Source: Halanaerobiales bacterium (GTDB lineage Bacteria > Bacillota > Halanaerobiia > Halanaerobiales > DTU029). Taken from it: a DNA stretch of 64,000 nt. The stretch covers positions 62,001 to 126,000 of the forward strand of contig JANWJZ010000077.1 in assembly GCA_025451675.1 (NCBI GenBank). The letters are read 5' to 3'. Under the pieces are notes generated by a model. It searched no databases. It had not been told where the DNA came from and saw nothing but the letters and a program-made list of their open reading frames with translations. Numbering within the stretch: the first letter of the stretch is position 1; every line of letters starts with the position of its first letter. A program made the position numbers and the translations under genes. This document shows positions 25,815-33,644 of this stretch, in pieces.

Positions 25815-26435
25815 GTGGAAGAGTTAACTGAAAGGCAGAAAGCTATTCTTTCTTTTATAAAAAAGGAGATTCAGGATAAGGGATATCCTCCATCGGTGAG
25901 GGAAATTGGAGAGGCAGTAGGATTAAAATCCCCGGCATCTGTACATAGTCATTTAAAGAGCCTGGAAAAATTGAATTATATCAGGCGTGACCCTTCTAAG
26001 CCAAGAGCTATTGAAGTTTTATATGATTCCCCTAATACAGATTCTCTGGAAAAGGAAATGATCCATATACCTATTGTTGGAAAGATAACTGCAGGACAAC
26101 CTATTTTCGCTGAGGAAAATATAGAAGATTATTTTCCTGTTCCAACTGACTTTCTGAGCAGTTCAGACAGAGATCTCTTTATCCTTGAAGTTAAAGGGGA
26201 AAGTATGATTGGGGCTGGAATTTTCGACGGCGATTATGTTATTGCCCAAAAACAAAATTATGCTAATAATAATGATATAGTAATTGCCTTAATCGATGAT
26301 GGTGCTACTGTAAAACGCTTTTTTAAGGAAAAAGACCATATCCGCTTACAGCCGGAAAATGCCTCCATGGAACCAATTATTGTTTCAGATGTATACATAT
26401 TGGGTAAAGTAATAGGCCTATATCGTAAATTTTAG
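25815..26435 (+). CDS. lexA: SOS repressor LexA
   Basis: 206 residues. The N-terminal winged HTH (1-66, [20 protein letters not shown]) binds SOS boxes; the C-terminal protease fold has the self-cleavage bond A93-G94 (ITAGQP), nucleophile S130 (KGESM) and general base K167 (TVKRFF). RecA filaments trigger cleavage. Starts at GTG 25815 with GGAGGT eight bases before. Divergent from the LysM-recombinase pair; matching boxes also control recA (57866-57877). Confidence 0.97.
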   Translation: MEELTERQKAILSFIKKEIQDKGYPPSVREIGEAVGLKSPASVHSHLKSLEKLNYIRRDPSKPRAIEVLYDSPNTDSLEKEMIHIPIVGKITAGQPIFAEENIEDYFPVPTDFLSSSDRDLFILEVKGESMIGAGIFDGDYVIAQKQNYANNNDIVIALIDDGATVKRFFKEKDHIRLQPENASMEPIIVSDVYILGKVIGLYRKF

Positions 26436-26519
26436 TCAAGTAGTCTTCTTAGAAAGCTAAATTATGTTTAAGTTGTAAAACAGCTTATATAAACAAAATT
26501 TAATTTTATAAGGAAGTAA

Positions 26520-26545
26520 AAAGGCAGAATTGAGTTTCTGCCTTT
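26520..26545. terminator. Bidirectional terminator
   Basis: AAAGGCAGAA and TTCTGCCTTT arms between lexA (+) and the PHP phosphatase gene (-). Confidence 0.87.
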
Positions 26546-26553
26546 ATTTTATA

Positions 26554-27318
26554 TTATAATTTTTTAAACTCCATCTTTCCTGCTGTAAAAGTAACCAGTT
26601 CCCTATAGCCAATATTTTTAACATAAGCAGCATAAAGAGCTATATTTTCCCCTACCCTCTCCGGGCTATGTGCATCTGAAGCAAAAGTTATTGGAATCTT
26701 TTGCTGGAAGGCTTCTTCCAGTATGAATTTGGCTGGATATATCTCCATGACAGGTTTATTTAAACCATTAGTATTTATTTCAAGGACCAGTTCAAATTTT
26801 TTCATTTCCTTTAAAATTGGTTTGATAATACTTACGAGATCAATCTTTACCGGGAGGTAATTAAAGATTTTTATAAGATCAAAATGGGCGATTATATTAA
26901 AAAGATTGCTCCTGATTGCCTCATTTAATAATTCATAATATCTCAGGTAAACCTGGTCAATATCCCTTTTCTCGTATTCTTCTTTATATGAGGGGTTATC
27001 AAATCCCCATCCATCTATAAAATGGACAGAGCCAATGGCATAATCTAACTTATAGCATTCTATTTTTCTTCTTATCTCCTCTTCCCTTCCCGGAATATAG
27101 TCAAATTCCAGTGCTTTTTTAACCGGTATTGAGCTGGAACTTATAATAGTATCCAGAAGTTCCCAGTCAATTTCTTCGCTGAATTGATCATGATCACTGA
27201 AGCCCAATTCCCTTATTCCATTTTTTACAGCAGTATCAATAAATTTTTGTAGGTGTTCTTTATTACATTTTGTTTCTCCATGGGAATAAGGGTGAGTGTG
27301 ATAATCTACCAGATACAT
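26554..27318 (-). CDS. PHP-domain phosphatase (histidinol-phosphatase family)
   Basis: 254 residues. DYHTHPYSHGE at the N-terminus, HFDLIK in the middle and SDAHSPE near the C-terminus are metal-binding motifs of the PHP fold. The HisJ-type histidinol-phosphatases have this length, but no other his gene is present, so a different phosphoester substrate is possible. AAGGAGGT precedes the ATG. Single-gene unit between terminator and the serA promoter region. Confidence 0.88.
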   Translation of the reverse strand: MYLVDYHTHPYSHGETKCNKEHLQKFIDTAVKNGIRELGFSDHDQFSEEIDWELLDTIISSSSIPVKKALEFDYIPGREEEIRRKIECYKLDYAIGSVHFIDGWGFDNPSYKEEYEKRDIDQVYLRYYELLNEAIRSNLFNIIAHFDLIKIFNYLPVKIDLVSIIKPILKEMKKFELVLEINTNGLNKPVMEIYPAKFILEEAFQQKIPITFASDAHSPERVGENIALYAAYVKNIGYRELVTFTAGKMEFKKL

Positions 27319-27496
27319 AAATACCTCCTTTATATATATAACCTTTTATAAAATAAGAATATTCTTCTCATATCTTTCTGGATAGATTATTTTTTTCCTG
27401 CTTCTTCCCTCCTGGATTTTAATTTTTTTAACCAGCATAAGCATACTGGGACTTTTATCTTATTTTTAAGTATAAAAAATGCTGTTGCTTAAGTAC

Positions 27497-27525
27497 TTGA
27501 ATTTTTTTGCAGCTTTTTATATAAT
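27497..27525 (+). promoter_or_regulatory. Promoter of serA
   Basis: TTGAAT at 27497-27502, a 17-base spacer and TATAAT at 27520-27525, about 43 bases before the serA ATG. Confidence 0.7.
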
Positions 27526-27567
27526 TATTAAATAATACTCTAAAGTAGTTGAGAGGAGTTGAAGTAG

Positions 27568-29163
27568 ATGAGTAAAGTAAAGGTATTAGTAAGTGATTAC
27601 ATATCAGATGAAGGTATTAAAATATTGGAAAAGGAAGATTTTGAAGTAACTTATGATTACAAAATGAGTAGAGAGGAATTTCTCAACATCATTGGTGAAT
27701 ATGATGGTATCATTGTCAGAAGTTTTACCCAACTTGACAAAGAAGCCCTGGATAAAGCAGAGAAGTTAAAGGTAATCGGTAGAGCGGGTACAGGATTTGA
27801 CAATATTGACCTGGAAGAGGCCAGTAAAAAAGGTATAATTGTCTTTAATACGCCCAATGGTAATACCATCTCTGCTGCAGAGCATACAATGGCTTTATTA
27901 CTTTCCCTGTCCCGTAATGTACCACAGGCCAATAAGGCACTTTATAATGGAATCTGGGACCGGAAAAAGTATAACGGAGTTGAGTTAAAAGATAAGACCT
28001 TGGGTATCATTGGTTTAGGGAGAATTGGCAGCCGGGTTGCTAAATATGCCCAGGCCTTTGGCATGAATGTAATTGCCAATGACCCCTATATTCCTCTGTC
28101 CAAAGCAGAAAACTTAAATGTTAAACTGGTGGATTTTGATGAGTTATTGAGAGTCTCTGATTTTATAACCCTGCATACACCACTGACTGATGAAACTTAT
28201 CATATACTGGGAGAAGAAGAATTTAAGCGCATGAAAGATAATGTGCGGATTATCAATGTAGCCAGGGGTAAGAATATCGATACTATTGCTCTGGCGGAAG
28301 CTATCAAAGAGGGTAAAGTGGCCGGGGCTGCCCTTGATGTTTTTGAGGAAGAACCCCTGTCACCGGATCACCCAATCCTGAAATTTGAGGATAAAGTTAT
28401 CGTTACCTGCCATCTTGGTGGAACTACCACCGAAGCGATGGATAATGTATCAATTGATGCTGCTGAGCAGGTTGTGGCAGTACTGAAATATGGTAGACTA
28501 CCGGAATCACCTTTGAACGTCTATTCTATTGAACCACAGGTATTGAAAAAGGCTGAACCTTATCTACAATTAATCAGTAAATTAGGTAATTTCCTGGCCA
28601 GATGGAAGGGTAATGAAAGAATAAGCGCCATTGAGATTGAGTATGGTGGAGAGATGTTTAATTCTGGTCTCAAACCATTTACGGCAACTGCAATTAAAGA
28701 AATACTGGGTCCTGTTCTGGATCACCGTGTTAATCTGGTTAATGCTTATATAGTGGCCAGAGAGCGTGGAATAAGCATAAAGGAAAGCCTTGTTAAAAAA
28801 CCGGATACTTTAAGTAACCTGGTTAGAATTACAATAAAAACAAAAAAGGGAGAATATAGCCTGACCGGTACTACACTCCCCTTTGGTGATCGGCTCATTG
28901 AGATTAATGGTTATAGAATAGATCTCCATCTGGAAGGCAATTTCATTGTCGCTATTTATAAGGATCAACCTGGTGTTATAGGAAAGATTGGTACTATCCT
29001 GGGCAATAAGGGCATAAATATAGCCTACATGCAAGTAGGCCGGAATATCGATACAGGTGAAGCGATAAGCCTTATTCAGCCAGATACAATGCCTAGTGCA
29101 GAAATAATGGAAGAAATCAAAAAAGAAATGGATTTGCTGGATCTGGCCTATATCGAGATTTAA
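27568..29163 (+). CDS. serA: D-3-phosphoglycerate dehydrogenase
   Basis: 531 residues, the long form: substrate/NAD domains (1-315), the allosteric substrate-binding (ASB) domain (about 325-450) and a C-terminal ACT domain (about 455-531) for serine feedback. The NAD loop is LGIIGLGRIGSRVAKYA; catalytic Arg is in INVARGK, with Glu and His in the following EEEPL and TCHLGG segments (usually TPHLG). It starts serine synthesis from glycolysis. No serC or serB neighbour is seen. It overlaps the convergent TPR gene by four bases. Confidence 0.95.
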   Translation: MSKVKVLVSDYISDEGIKILEKEDFEVTYDYKMSREEFLNIIGEYDGIIVRSFTQLDKEALDKAEKLKVIGRAGTGFDNIDLEEASKKGIIVFNTPNGNTISAAEHTMALLLSLSRNVPQANKALYNGIWDRKKYNGVELKDKTLGIIGLGRIGSRVAKYAQAFGMNVIANDPYIPLSKAENLNVKLVDFDELLRVSDFITLHTPLTDETYHILGEEEFKRMKDNVRIINVARGKNIDTIALAEAIKEGKVAGAALDVFEEEPLSPDHPILKFEDKVIVTCHLGGTTTEAMDNVSIDAAEQVVAVLKYGRLPESPLNVYSIEPQVLKKAEPYLQLISKLGNFLARWKGNERISAIEIEYGGEMFNSGLKPFTATAIKEILGPVLDHRVNLVNAYIVARERGISIKESLVKKPDTLSNLVRITIKTKKGEYSLTGTTLPFGDRLIEINGYRIDLHLEGNFIVAIYKDQPGVIGKIGTILGNKGINIAYMQVGRNIDTGEAISLIQPDTMPSAEIMEEIKKEMDLLDLAYIEI

Positions 29164-29819
29164 AAATTAATTACCTTTCTGGCCAGATCACCGGCTGAAT
29201 GAAGTTCCAACAGGGAATTTATATAATTCCCTGTCCTATAATAGGCAATAGCCAGTATTAAATGAGAATATTTATTTTCCTTAATTTCCAGGGCTTTTCT
29301 TGCCTCTCTTTTGGAACTATTATAATCAGATAGTTCAAGATAGGCTGCAGCCAACAGGTTTCTTATCCAGATATTGGCTGGTTCTATCTCGATAATCTTT
29401 TGAAAATACTTAACCGAATTATTATAATTACCATTGATCACATAAGCAAAGGCAGCATAATTTAATAATATAACATCTTCACTTTTCTCATCTACCCCTT
29501 TTATATAAGGGTTGATGGTGGCATTGAATTCACTGAGACTTATAAATTCTTTAATGTAATCAAAGTTTTCAAAGGCCTCAAGGATCAGGCCTAGATTAGC
29601 AAGAGCGATACTATATCTAAAATTAGCCAGTATATCTCTTTCGTTCTTTTCCAGGATATACTGGCTTTCTTTTAGAATCTCGTCCCAGTTTATTTTACTA
29701 TACACAAAGTTTCCATAGACAGGATTCAATATTGCAGGTTGCAACAAAAAACCCAGTAGCAGGAAAAGGAGGATTAATATATTCAGTATTTTTCTGTTTG
29801 CGATATTAATATCTAGCAT
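29160..29819 (-). CDS. Membrane-anchored TPR protein
   Basis: 219 residues. One N-terminal hydrophobic helix (about 11-33) and then several degenerate TPRs (about 55-215), for example ILLNYAAFAYVINGNYNNSVKYF and HLILAIAYYRTGNYINS pieces. It lies downstream of hfq on the same strand. Likely faces outside the cytoplasm; role unknown. It is one of four TPR proteins in the window with an export signal. Confidence 0.82.
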   Translation of the reverse strand: MLDINIANRKILNILILLFLLLGFLLQPAILNPVYGNFVYSKINWDEILKESQYILEKNERDILANFRYSIALANLGLILEAFENFDYIKEFISLSEFNATINPYIKGVDEKSEDVILLNYAAFAYVINGNYNNSVKYFQKIIEIEPANIWIRNLLAAAYLELSDYNSSKREARKALEIKENKYSHLILAIAYYRTGNYINSLLELHSAGDLARKVINF

Positions 29820-29851
29820 TAAAACACCTGCTTCCTTTTCCTCGTACTATT

Positions 29852-30079
29852 TTACTCTTTGAATAGTTCCTTCAGGGGCTCCTCTGGAATAATGGTGGAA
29901 ATAGCATGCTTGTAGATCATCTGCTCTTTTCCGTCTACCTTCAGAATAACAATATAATTATCAAAACCTACTACTATACCTGTCAACTGAAATCCATTGA
30001 CCAGAAAAATGGTTGTCTTAATTTTTTTCTTCCTGACCTCATTTAACAGGGCATCCTGCAATTTTAATTGCTGTTTCAT
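29852..30079 (-). CDS. hfq: RNA chaperone Hfq
   Basis: 75 residues. Sm1 motif ([20 protein letters not shown]) and Sm2 (YKHAISTI) are clear; the start [18 protein letters not shown] is typical. Hfq hexamers pair small RNAs with mRNAs. AAGGAGGGGG sets the ATG at 30079; a longer frame reaching 30139 adds 20 residues not seen in the family. In Bacillus hfq follows miaA directly; here four genes intervene. Confidence 0.96.
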   Translation of the reverse strand: MKQQLKLQDALLNEVRKKKIKTTIFLVNGFQLTGIVVGFDNYIVILKVDGKEQMIYKHAISTIIPEEPLKELFKE

Positions 30080-30151
30080 AATATCCCCCTCCTTATGGAT
30101 ATAATAAATAATTCTACAGTTGTAATAAAAATCCTGCAAATTATTAATATT

Positions 30152-30367
30152 TTAATTTCCTTCTTCATCTATTGTTTCCATATATTTCTCCCCGCAGGTT
30201 ACACAATATCCTTTTTTTAATGATAATTCCCTGTAATAAAGAGGAAGGGTATGTAATAAAAGCTTTTTGCCCCTCTCTTTTCCCAATCTATAGCCCAGGT
30301 TAAAGCTCAGGAAGATTATTGTTATCAGAAACAATATTATATTAATTAATTCACTTATCCATCCCAT
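30152..30367 (-). CDS. Small membrane protein with a CxxC motif
   Basis: About 71 residues: a membrane helix (about 4-27), a basic segment and a C-terminal GYCVTCGEKY, a single CxxC that could bind metal or form a disulfide. It overlaps the end of the UbiA-like gene, so it is translationally coupled to it. Start: GGTGA suits the ATG at 30367; a GTG at 30379 is the alternative. No family recognised. Last gene of the AAA+/GTPase/UbiA-like set before hfq. Confidence 0.7.
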   Translation of the reverse strand: MGWISELINIILFLITIIFLSFNLGYRLGKERGKKLLLHTLPLYYRELSLKKGYCVTCGEKYMETIDEEGN

Positions 30368-30926
30368 ATATTTTTTCACCCAGAAATAGAAATAGATAGA
30401 GGATAAAGGAAGCAGAATAATAATAAAGGCACTTAACCGGGAAAAATCTTAATGCAAGCAAAAACAGGGCAATAGTAATAAAGAGAGAGTTAAATTTACC
30501 CAATCTATTAACCAGATTACTGCTGTCGATATAAATATCTTTTTTCAGATCCAGAAAATCATCTATAAACTGTATTGAACAGACTATCAATAAAGCAGCC
30601 AGGCATTCCTGTAATGAATTCATATAAGTAGTAAATAAAAGCAGCAAAACACCTTCCTGCCAACCCTTTAAACCACTAGGTAATCTTTCATTTAGTTCAT
30701 TACACATGCCCAGGAAATAGCTGGCAGCAAAGATCGAGACAGCTTCAGAAAAATTTAAATATAAGCTGATTATTACCAGGACCAGGGAATAGGGAAGTAT
30801 GGCCCTTTTAAATATTGAGGCTATGTTCCACTGCCCCTTGAGTTCATCTATATCCCTATCTATATAATCATCCATTATCTTTATAACAAGTCCCATGAGA
30901 AAAATACCCATAAATCTCCTAAACAT
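30351..30926 (-). CDS. Shortened UbiA-like prenyltransferase-fold membrane protein
   Basis: 191 residues with about six membrane helices. Two Asp-rich motifs, D20-Y-I-D23-R-D-I-D27 and D123-F-L-D126-L-K-K-D130, follow the DxxDxxxD pattern that binds Mg-pyrophosphate in the UbiA superfamily; they are 103 residues apart, close to the spacing in UbiA. The N-terminal helices before motif 1 are nearly absent, so the protein is about 100 residues shorter than usual. It may be a minimal prenyltransferase, a partner-dependent subunit or a relic. It overlaps the GTPase gene by eight bases. I infer the family from the motifs alone. Confidence 0.75.
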   Translation of the reverse strand: MFRRFMGIFLMGLVIKIMDDYIDRDIDELKGQWNIASIFKRAILPYSLVLVIISLYLNFSEAVSIFAASYFLGMCNELNERLPSGLKGWQEGVLLLLFTTYMNSLQECLAALLIVCSIQFIDDFLDLKKDIYIDSSNLVNRLGKFNSLFITIALFLLALRFFPVKCLYYYSASFILYLFLFLGEKIYGMDK

Positions 30927-31530
30927 AGCTTAACACCATTTTTTTAACTTCTTTAAAGCCTTCTTTATATAGGGCAGAAATGGGTATTATTATAATATCT
31001 TTTATATTTTTTTTTAATATTTTTAAATTCATTTCCGCAAAAGACAGATCCATTTTGTTGGCCAGGATAGCATATTTCTTTTCCATACTGGCGTAGTCCA
31101 GTATAAGTCGGTCAACCGGAAGAAGGATATCCTTACCCTTTTTATCATTTTTAATATTTTTAATATCGATTATATGTAAAATAAATTCAGTATCTCTGAT
31201 AAGTCTAAGGGTCCTGGCCATAGCCAGCCTAACTTCTTCATCTGGATGAATGCCATCACTTAAACCACAACTATCGATAAGTTGAAGCTCTCTTATAGTT
31301 TTTCCCTTATTTATTTCCAATTTTATAAGCTGTATCTCTTTAGTTGTATTTTCCTTTACTGAAATCAATTTTTTCCTGGCTTCAGACAGGCTATAGCTGT
31401 TGATAGCGGTATAACCAGCACGCTGTCTGACATGAAACTTTAACTCTTTAACCCCCATATATTCGGCAAAATTAATCACAAAACAGGTTTTACCTACATT
31501 GGGCATCCCGGTTACAAGGCATTTCTTCAT
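30919..31530 (-). CDS. Small Era/Obg-like P-loop GTPase
   Basis: 203 residues: G1 is G8-M-P-N-V-G-K-T15, G3 is LIDSCGL near 80, G4 is NKMD near 158 and a G5-like PISAL near 183. The order and size fit the TRAFAC class, but no extra domain gives a family. It overlaps the upstream AAA+ gene by 41 bases and has its own GGAGGAAGG site; it overlaps the UbiA-like gene by eight bases. Close coupling suggests the products work together, probably at the membrane or in sporulation. The target is unknown. Confidence 0.85.
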   Translation of the reverse strand: MKKCLVTGMPNVGKTCFVINFAEYMGVKELKFHVRQRAGYTAINSYSLSEARKKLISVKENTTKEIQLIKLEINKGKTIRELQLIDSCGLSDGIHPDEEVRLAMARTLRLIRDTEFILHIIDIKNIKNDKKGKDILLPVDRLILDYASMEKKYAILANKMDLSFAEMNLKILKKNIKDIIIIPISALYKEGFKEVKKMVLSYV

Positions 31531-32548
31531 CTGTGCCTTCCTCCCCGAGCAGGTCTTCTTTTTTTATGTATATCAAGTCTTTCCTGCTGATATTCTCCAT
31601 TTTTATGATTCTTCTGGCATGATACCTGATGGAGCGTTCCACCAGATTTCTTACTGTCCTGGCATTGCCATTAATAATTTCTTTATTTCTTATTTCACTC
31701 AATATCCTATATATATAATGTTTACTTTTGTCATCAAGGATATATTCCCGTTCTTTATACATTATTTCAGCAATCTGTACTAACTCATCCAGGGAGTAAT
31801 CAGGGAAATCAATTTGGATGGCAAAACGGGAAGCCAGCCCGGGATTAGTTTTTAAAAAATAATTCATTTCATCACGATAACCAGCAAGAATAATAATAAG
31901 CTTATCTTTATAATCCTCCATAGCCTTGACCAGGGTATCTATGCATTCCTTTCCGAAATCCTTCTCTCCTCCCCGGGCCAGGGAATAGGCTTCATCGATA
32001 AAGAGTACTCCACCCAAAGCCCTTTCCACTACTTTTCTGGTTTTCTGGGCAGTATGGCCGATATATTCCCCGACCAGATCAGCCCTCTCTACTTCTATCA
32101 ATTCACCACCTTTTAAATAACCAATCTCTTTAAATATTTTGCCGATAATCCTGGCCATTGTTGTCTTGCCTGTTCCGGGATTCCCTTTAAAGATCATATG
32201 CATTACGACAGGAGAGGTTTTCAATTTATAGCTCTCTCTTAATTTTTGCACCTTGATAAAGGCAATATAATCCTTTACAATCTTTTTTACTTCCTCAAGG
32301 CCAATAAGAGTATCCATTTCCTCCAATAATCTTTTCAACTTCTCTCCTTCTTCTATATTTTTATCTTTATTTTCAACAGGCTGCAGATTAAGCGTCCTTT
32401 CTTCTCTGTAAATTCTCCTCTCATAGCTATGATTTATATTGACTTCATTGAGATTAAATAATTTATTGAAGGCCTCTGCAATGGGAATTTCCCCCATTGT
32501 AAATTTTTCAATAATATAATCCTGGGTAAACCTTTCTTTAAAACTCAT
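31490..32548 (-). CDS. SpoVK/CbbX-like AAA+ ATPase
   Basis: 352 residues. A variable N-terminal region (1-80) precedes the AAA+ core: Walker A GNPGTGKTT, Walker B VLFIDEAYSLARG and ASRF with the Arg finger in the SRH. This is the CbxX/CfqX subfamily that holds SpoVK (stage V sporulation) and the Rubisco activase CbbX. Near hfq and miaA, as spoVK is in Bacillus, which supports a sporulation role. It heads a tightly overlapping set with the GTPase and UbiA-like genes. GGGTGAG precedes the ATG. Confidence 0.9.
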   Translation of the reverse strand: MSFKERFTQDYIIEKFTMGEIPIAEAFNKLFNLNEVNINHSYERRIYREERTLNLQPVENKDKNIEEGEKLKRLLEEMDTLIGLEEVKKIVKDYIAFIKVQKLRESYKLKTSPVVMHMIFKGNPGTGKTTMARIIGKIFKEIGYLKGGELIEVERADLVGEYIGHTAQKTRKVVERALGGVLFIDEAYSLARGGEKDFGKECIDTLVKAMEDYKDKLIIILAGYRDEMNYFLKTNPGLASRFAIQIDFPDYSLDELVQIAEIMYKEREYILDDKSKHYIYRILSEIRNKEIINGNARTVRNLVERSIRYHARRIIKMENISRKDLIYIKKEDLLGEEGTDEEMPCNRDAQCR

Positions 32549-32646
32549 GTCAGCTCACCCTTTTTAAATAAGCTCAAAAATTAGTTAAAGCTTACAAGGG
32601 TATTATATGAGCTACGGCCTGTATATGTTACAGGAAAAAGAAAAAA

Positions 32647-32667
32647 GGCATTTTATTTAAAAATGCC
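32647..32667 (-). terminator. Terminator after miaA
   Basis: GGCATTTTTAAATAAAATGCC on the minus strand, then TTTTTT. It ends the miaB-mutS-mutL-miaA operon ahead of the AAA+ gene. Confidence 0.88.
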
Positions 32668-32685
32668 TTTCCATTTACTCTGGAT

Positions 32686-33630
32686 TTATAAATCCCTGTC
32701 CCATTTTGAAATTAAAGCCATTATTTCCTGGTATACCTTTATATCGCTTTTACCCGTCAGATTGAACCAGTGTAAATCCTTTTCTCTATTAAACCAGGTA
32801 ATCTGCTTCTTTGCATAATTTCTGGTGTTTTTTTTAAGGATTCTGATCGCCTCTTCCAGGGGATAATCTCCTTTCAAATAGCCTATTATTTCCTTATAAC
32901 CTAATCCCTGTAGGGCAGTAGCACTCATATTAAAGCCAGCTTTGATTATATTCTTTACCTCTTCCACTAAACCCTTTTTGATCATCAGATCTACCCTTTT
33001 ATTAATCCTGTCATAAAGCTCCTCCCGCTCCCTGATCAGGCCGATTTTCAGGGTATTGTAGCGGGGAGGAGTATATTTCTGTTTTTCAAGATAATAAGTC
33101 ATATTATGACCCGTTTCCTGGAAGATTTCTATCGCCCGGATAATCCTGCGCAAATCATTGGGATGAATTTTCCGGGCATGTTCAGGATCAATTTCGGCCA
33201 GTTTTTGGTGAAGGTATTCATTCCCGTATTTTCTGGCCATTTCCGTTAACTCTGCCCTCAGTTGATGGTTAGTCTCCATTTCGGGAAAAAGAAAACCCTG
33301 TATTACTGCCCTGATATATAATCCAGTACCACCTACCATTATTGGCAGGGAGCCTCTGGCACAGATTTCCCTGATCAGGCGGTCCGCTTCCTGCTGATAA
33401 TCCGCCACAGAATATGTTTCATCAGGATTAATGATATCAATCATATGGTGTCTTACCCTTTTTCTCTCTTCTGCTGAAGCCTTAGCAGTCCCTATATCCA
33501 TGTAGCGGTAGATCTGCATGGAATCAGCGGAAATAATTTCTCCCTGTAATTCCTCAGCTATCTTTAACGATAGTTCTGTCTTACCTACTGCAGTCGGTCC
33601 TGTTATTATCAGTAAGGGGTATTTTGCCAT
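32686..33630 (-). CDS. miaA: tRNA dimethylallyltransferase
   Basis: About 314 residues. P-loop GPTAVGKTELS at the N-terminus, SADSMQIYRYMDIGTAK and the QITWFNRE segment near the C-terminus are diagnostic. MiaA adds the dimethylallyl group to A37 of tRNAs, the substrate of MiaB, which is encoded at the start of this operon. AAGGAG spacing favours the ATG at 33630; an ATG at 33636 is too close to it. Nine to fifteen bases follow mutL. Confidence 0.96.
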   Translation of the reverse strand: MAKYPLLIITGPTAVGKTELSLKIAEELQGEIISADSMQIYRYMDIGTAKASAEERKRVRHHMIDIINPDETYSVADYQQEADRLIREICARGSLPIMVGGTGLYIRAVIQGFLFPEMETNHQLRAELTEMARKYGNEYLHQKLAEIDPEHARKIHPNDLRRIIRAIEIFQETGHNMTYYLEKQKYTPPRYNTLKIGLIREREELYDRINKRVDLMIKKGLVEEVKNIIKAGFNMSATALQGLGYKEIIGYLKGDYPLEEAIRILKKNTRNYAKKQITWFNREKDLHWFNLTGKSDIKVYQEIMALISKWDRDL

Positions 33631-33644
33631 ATTCATCTCCTTCT

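Noticed and set aside
30080-30139. N-terminal extension of Hfq
   Set aside because: The added 20 residues are absent from the family and the strong ribosome site lies just before the ATG at 30079.
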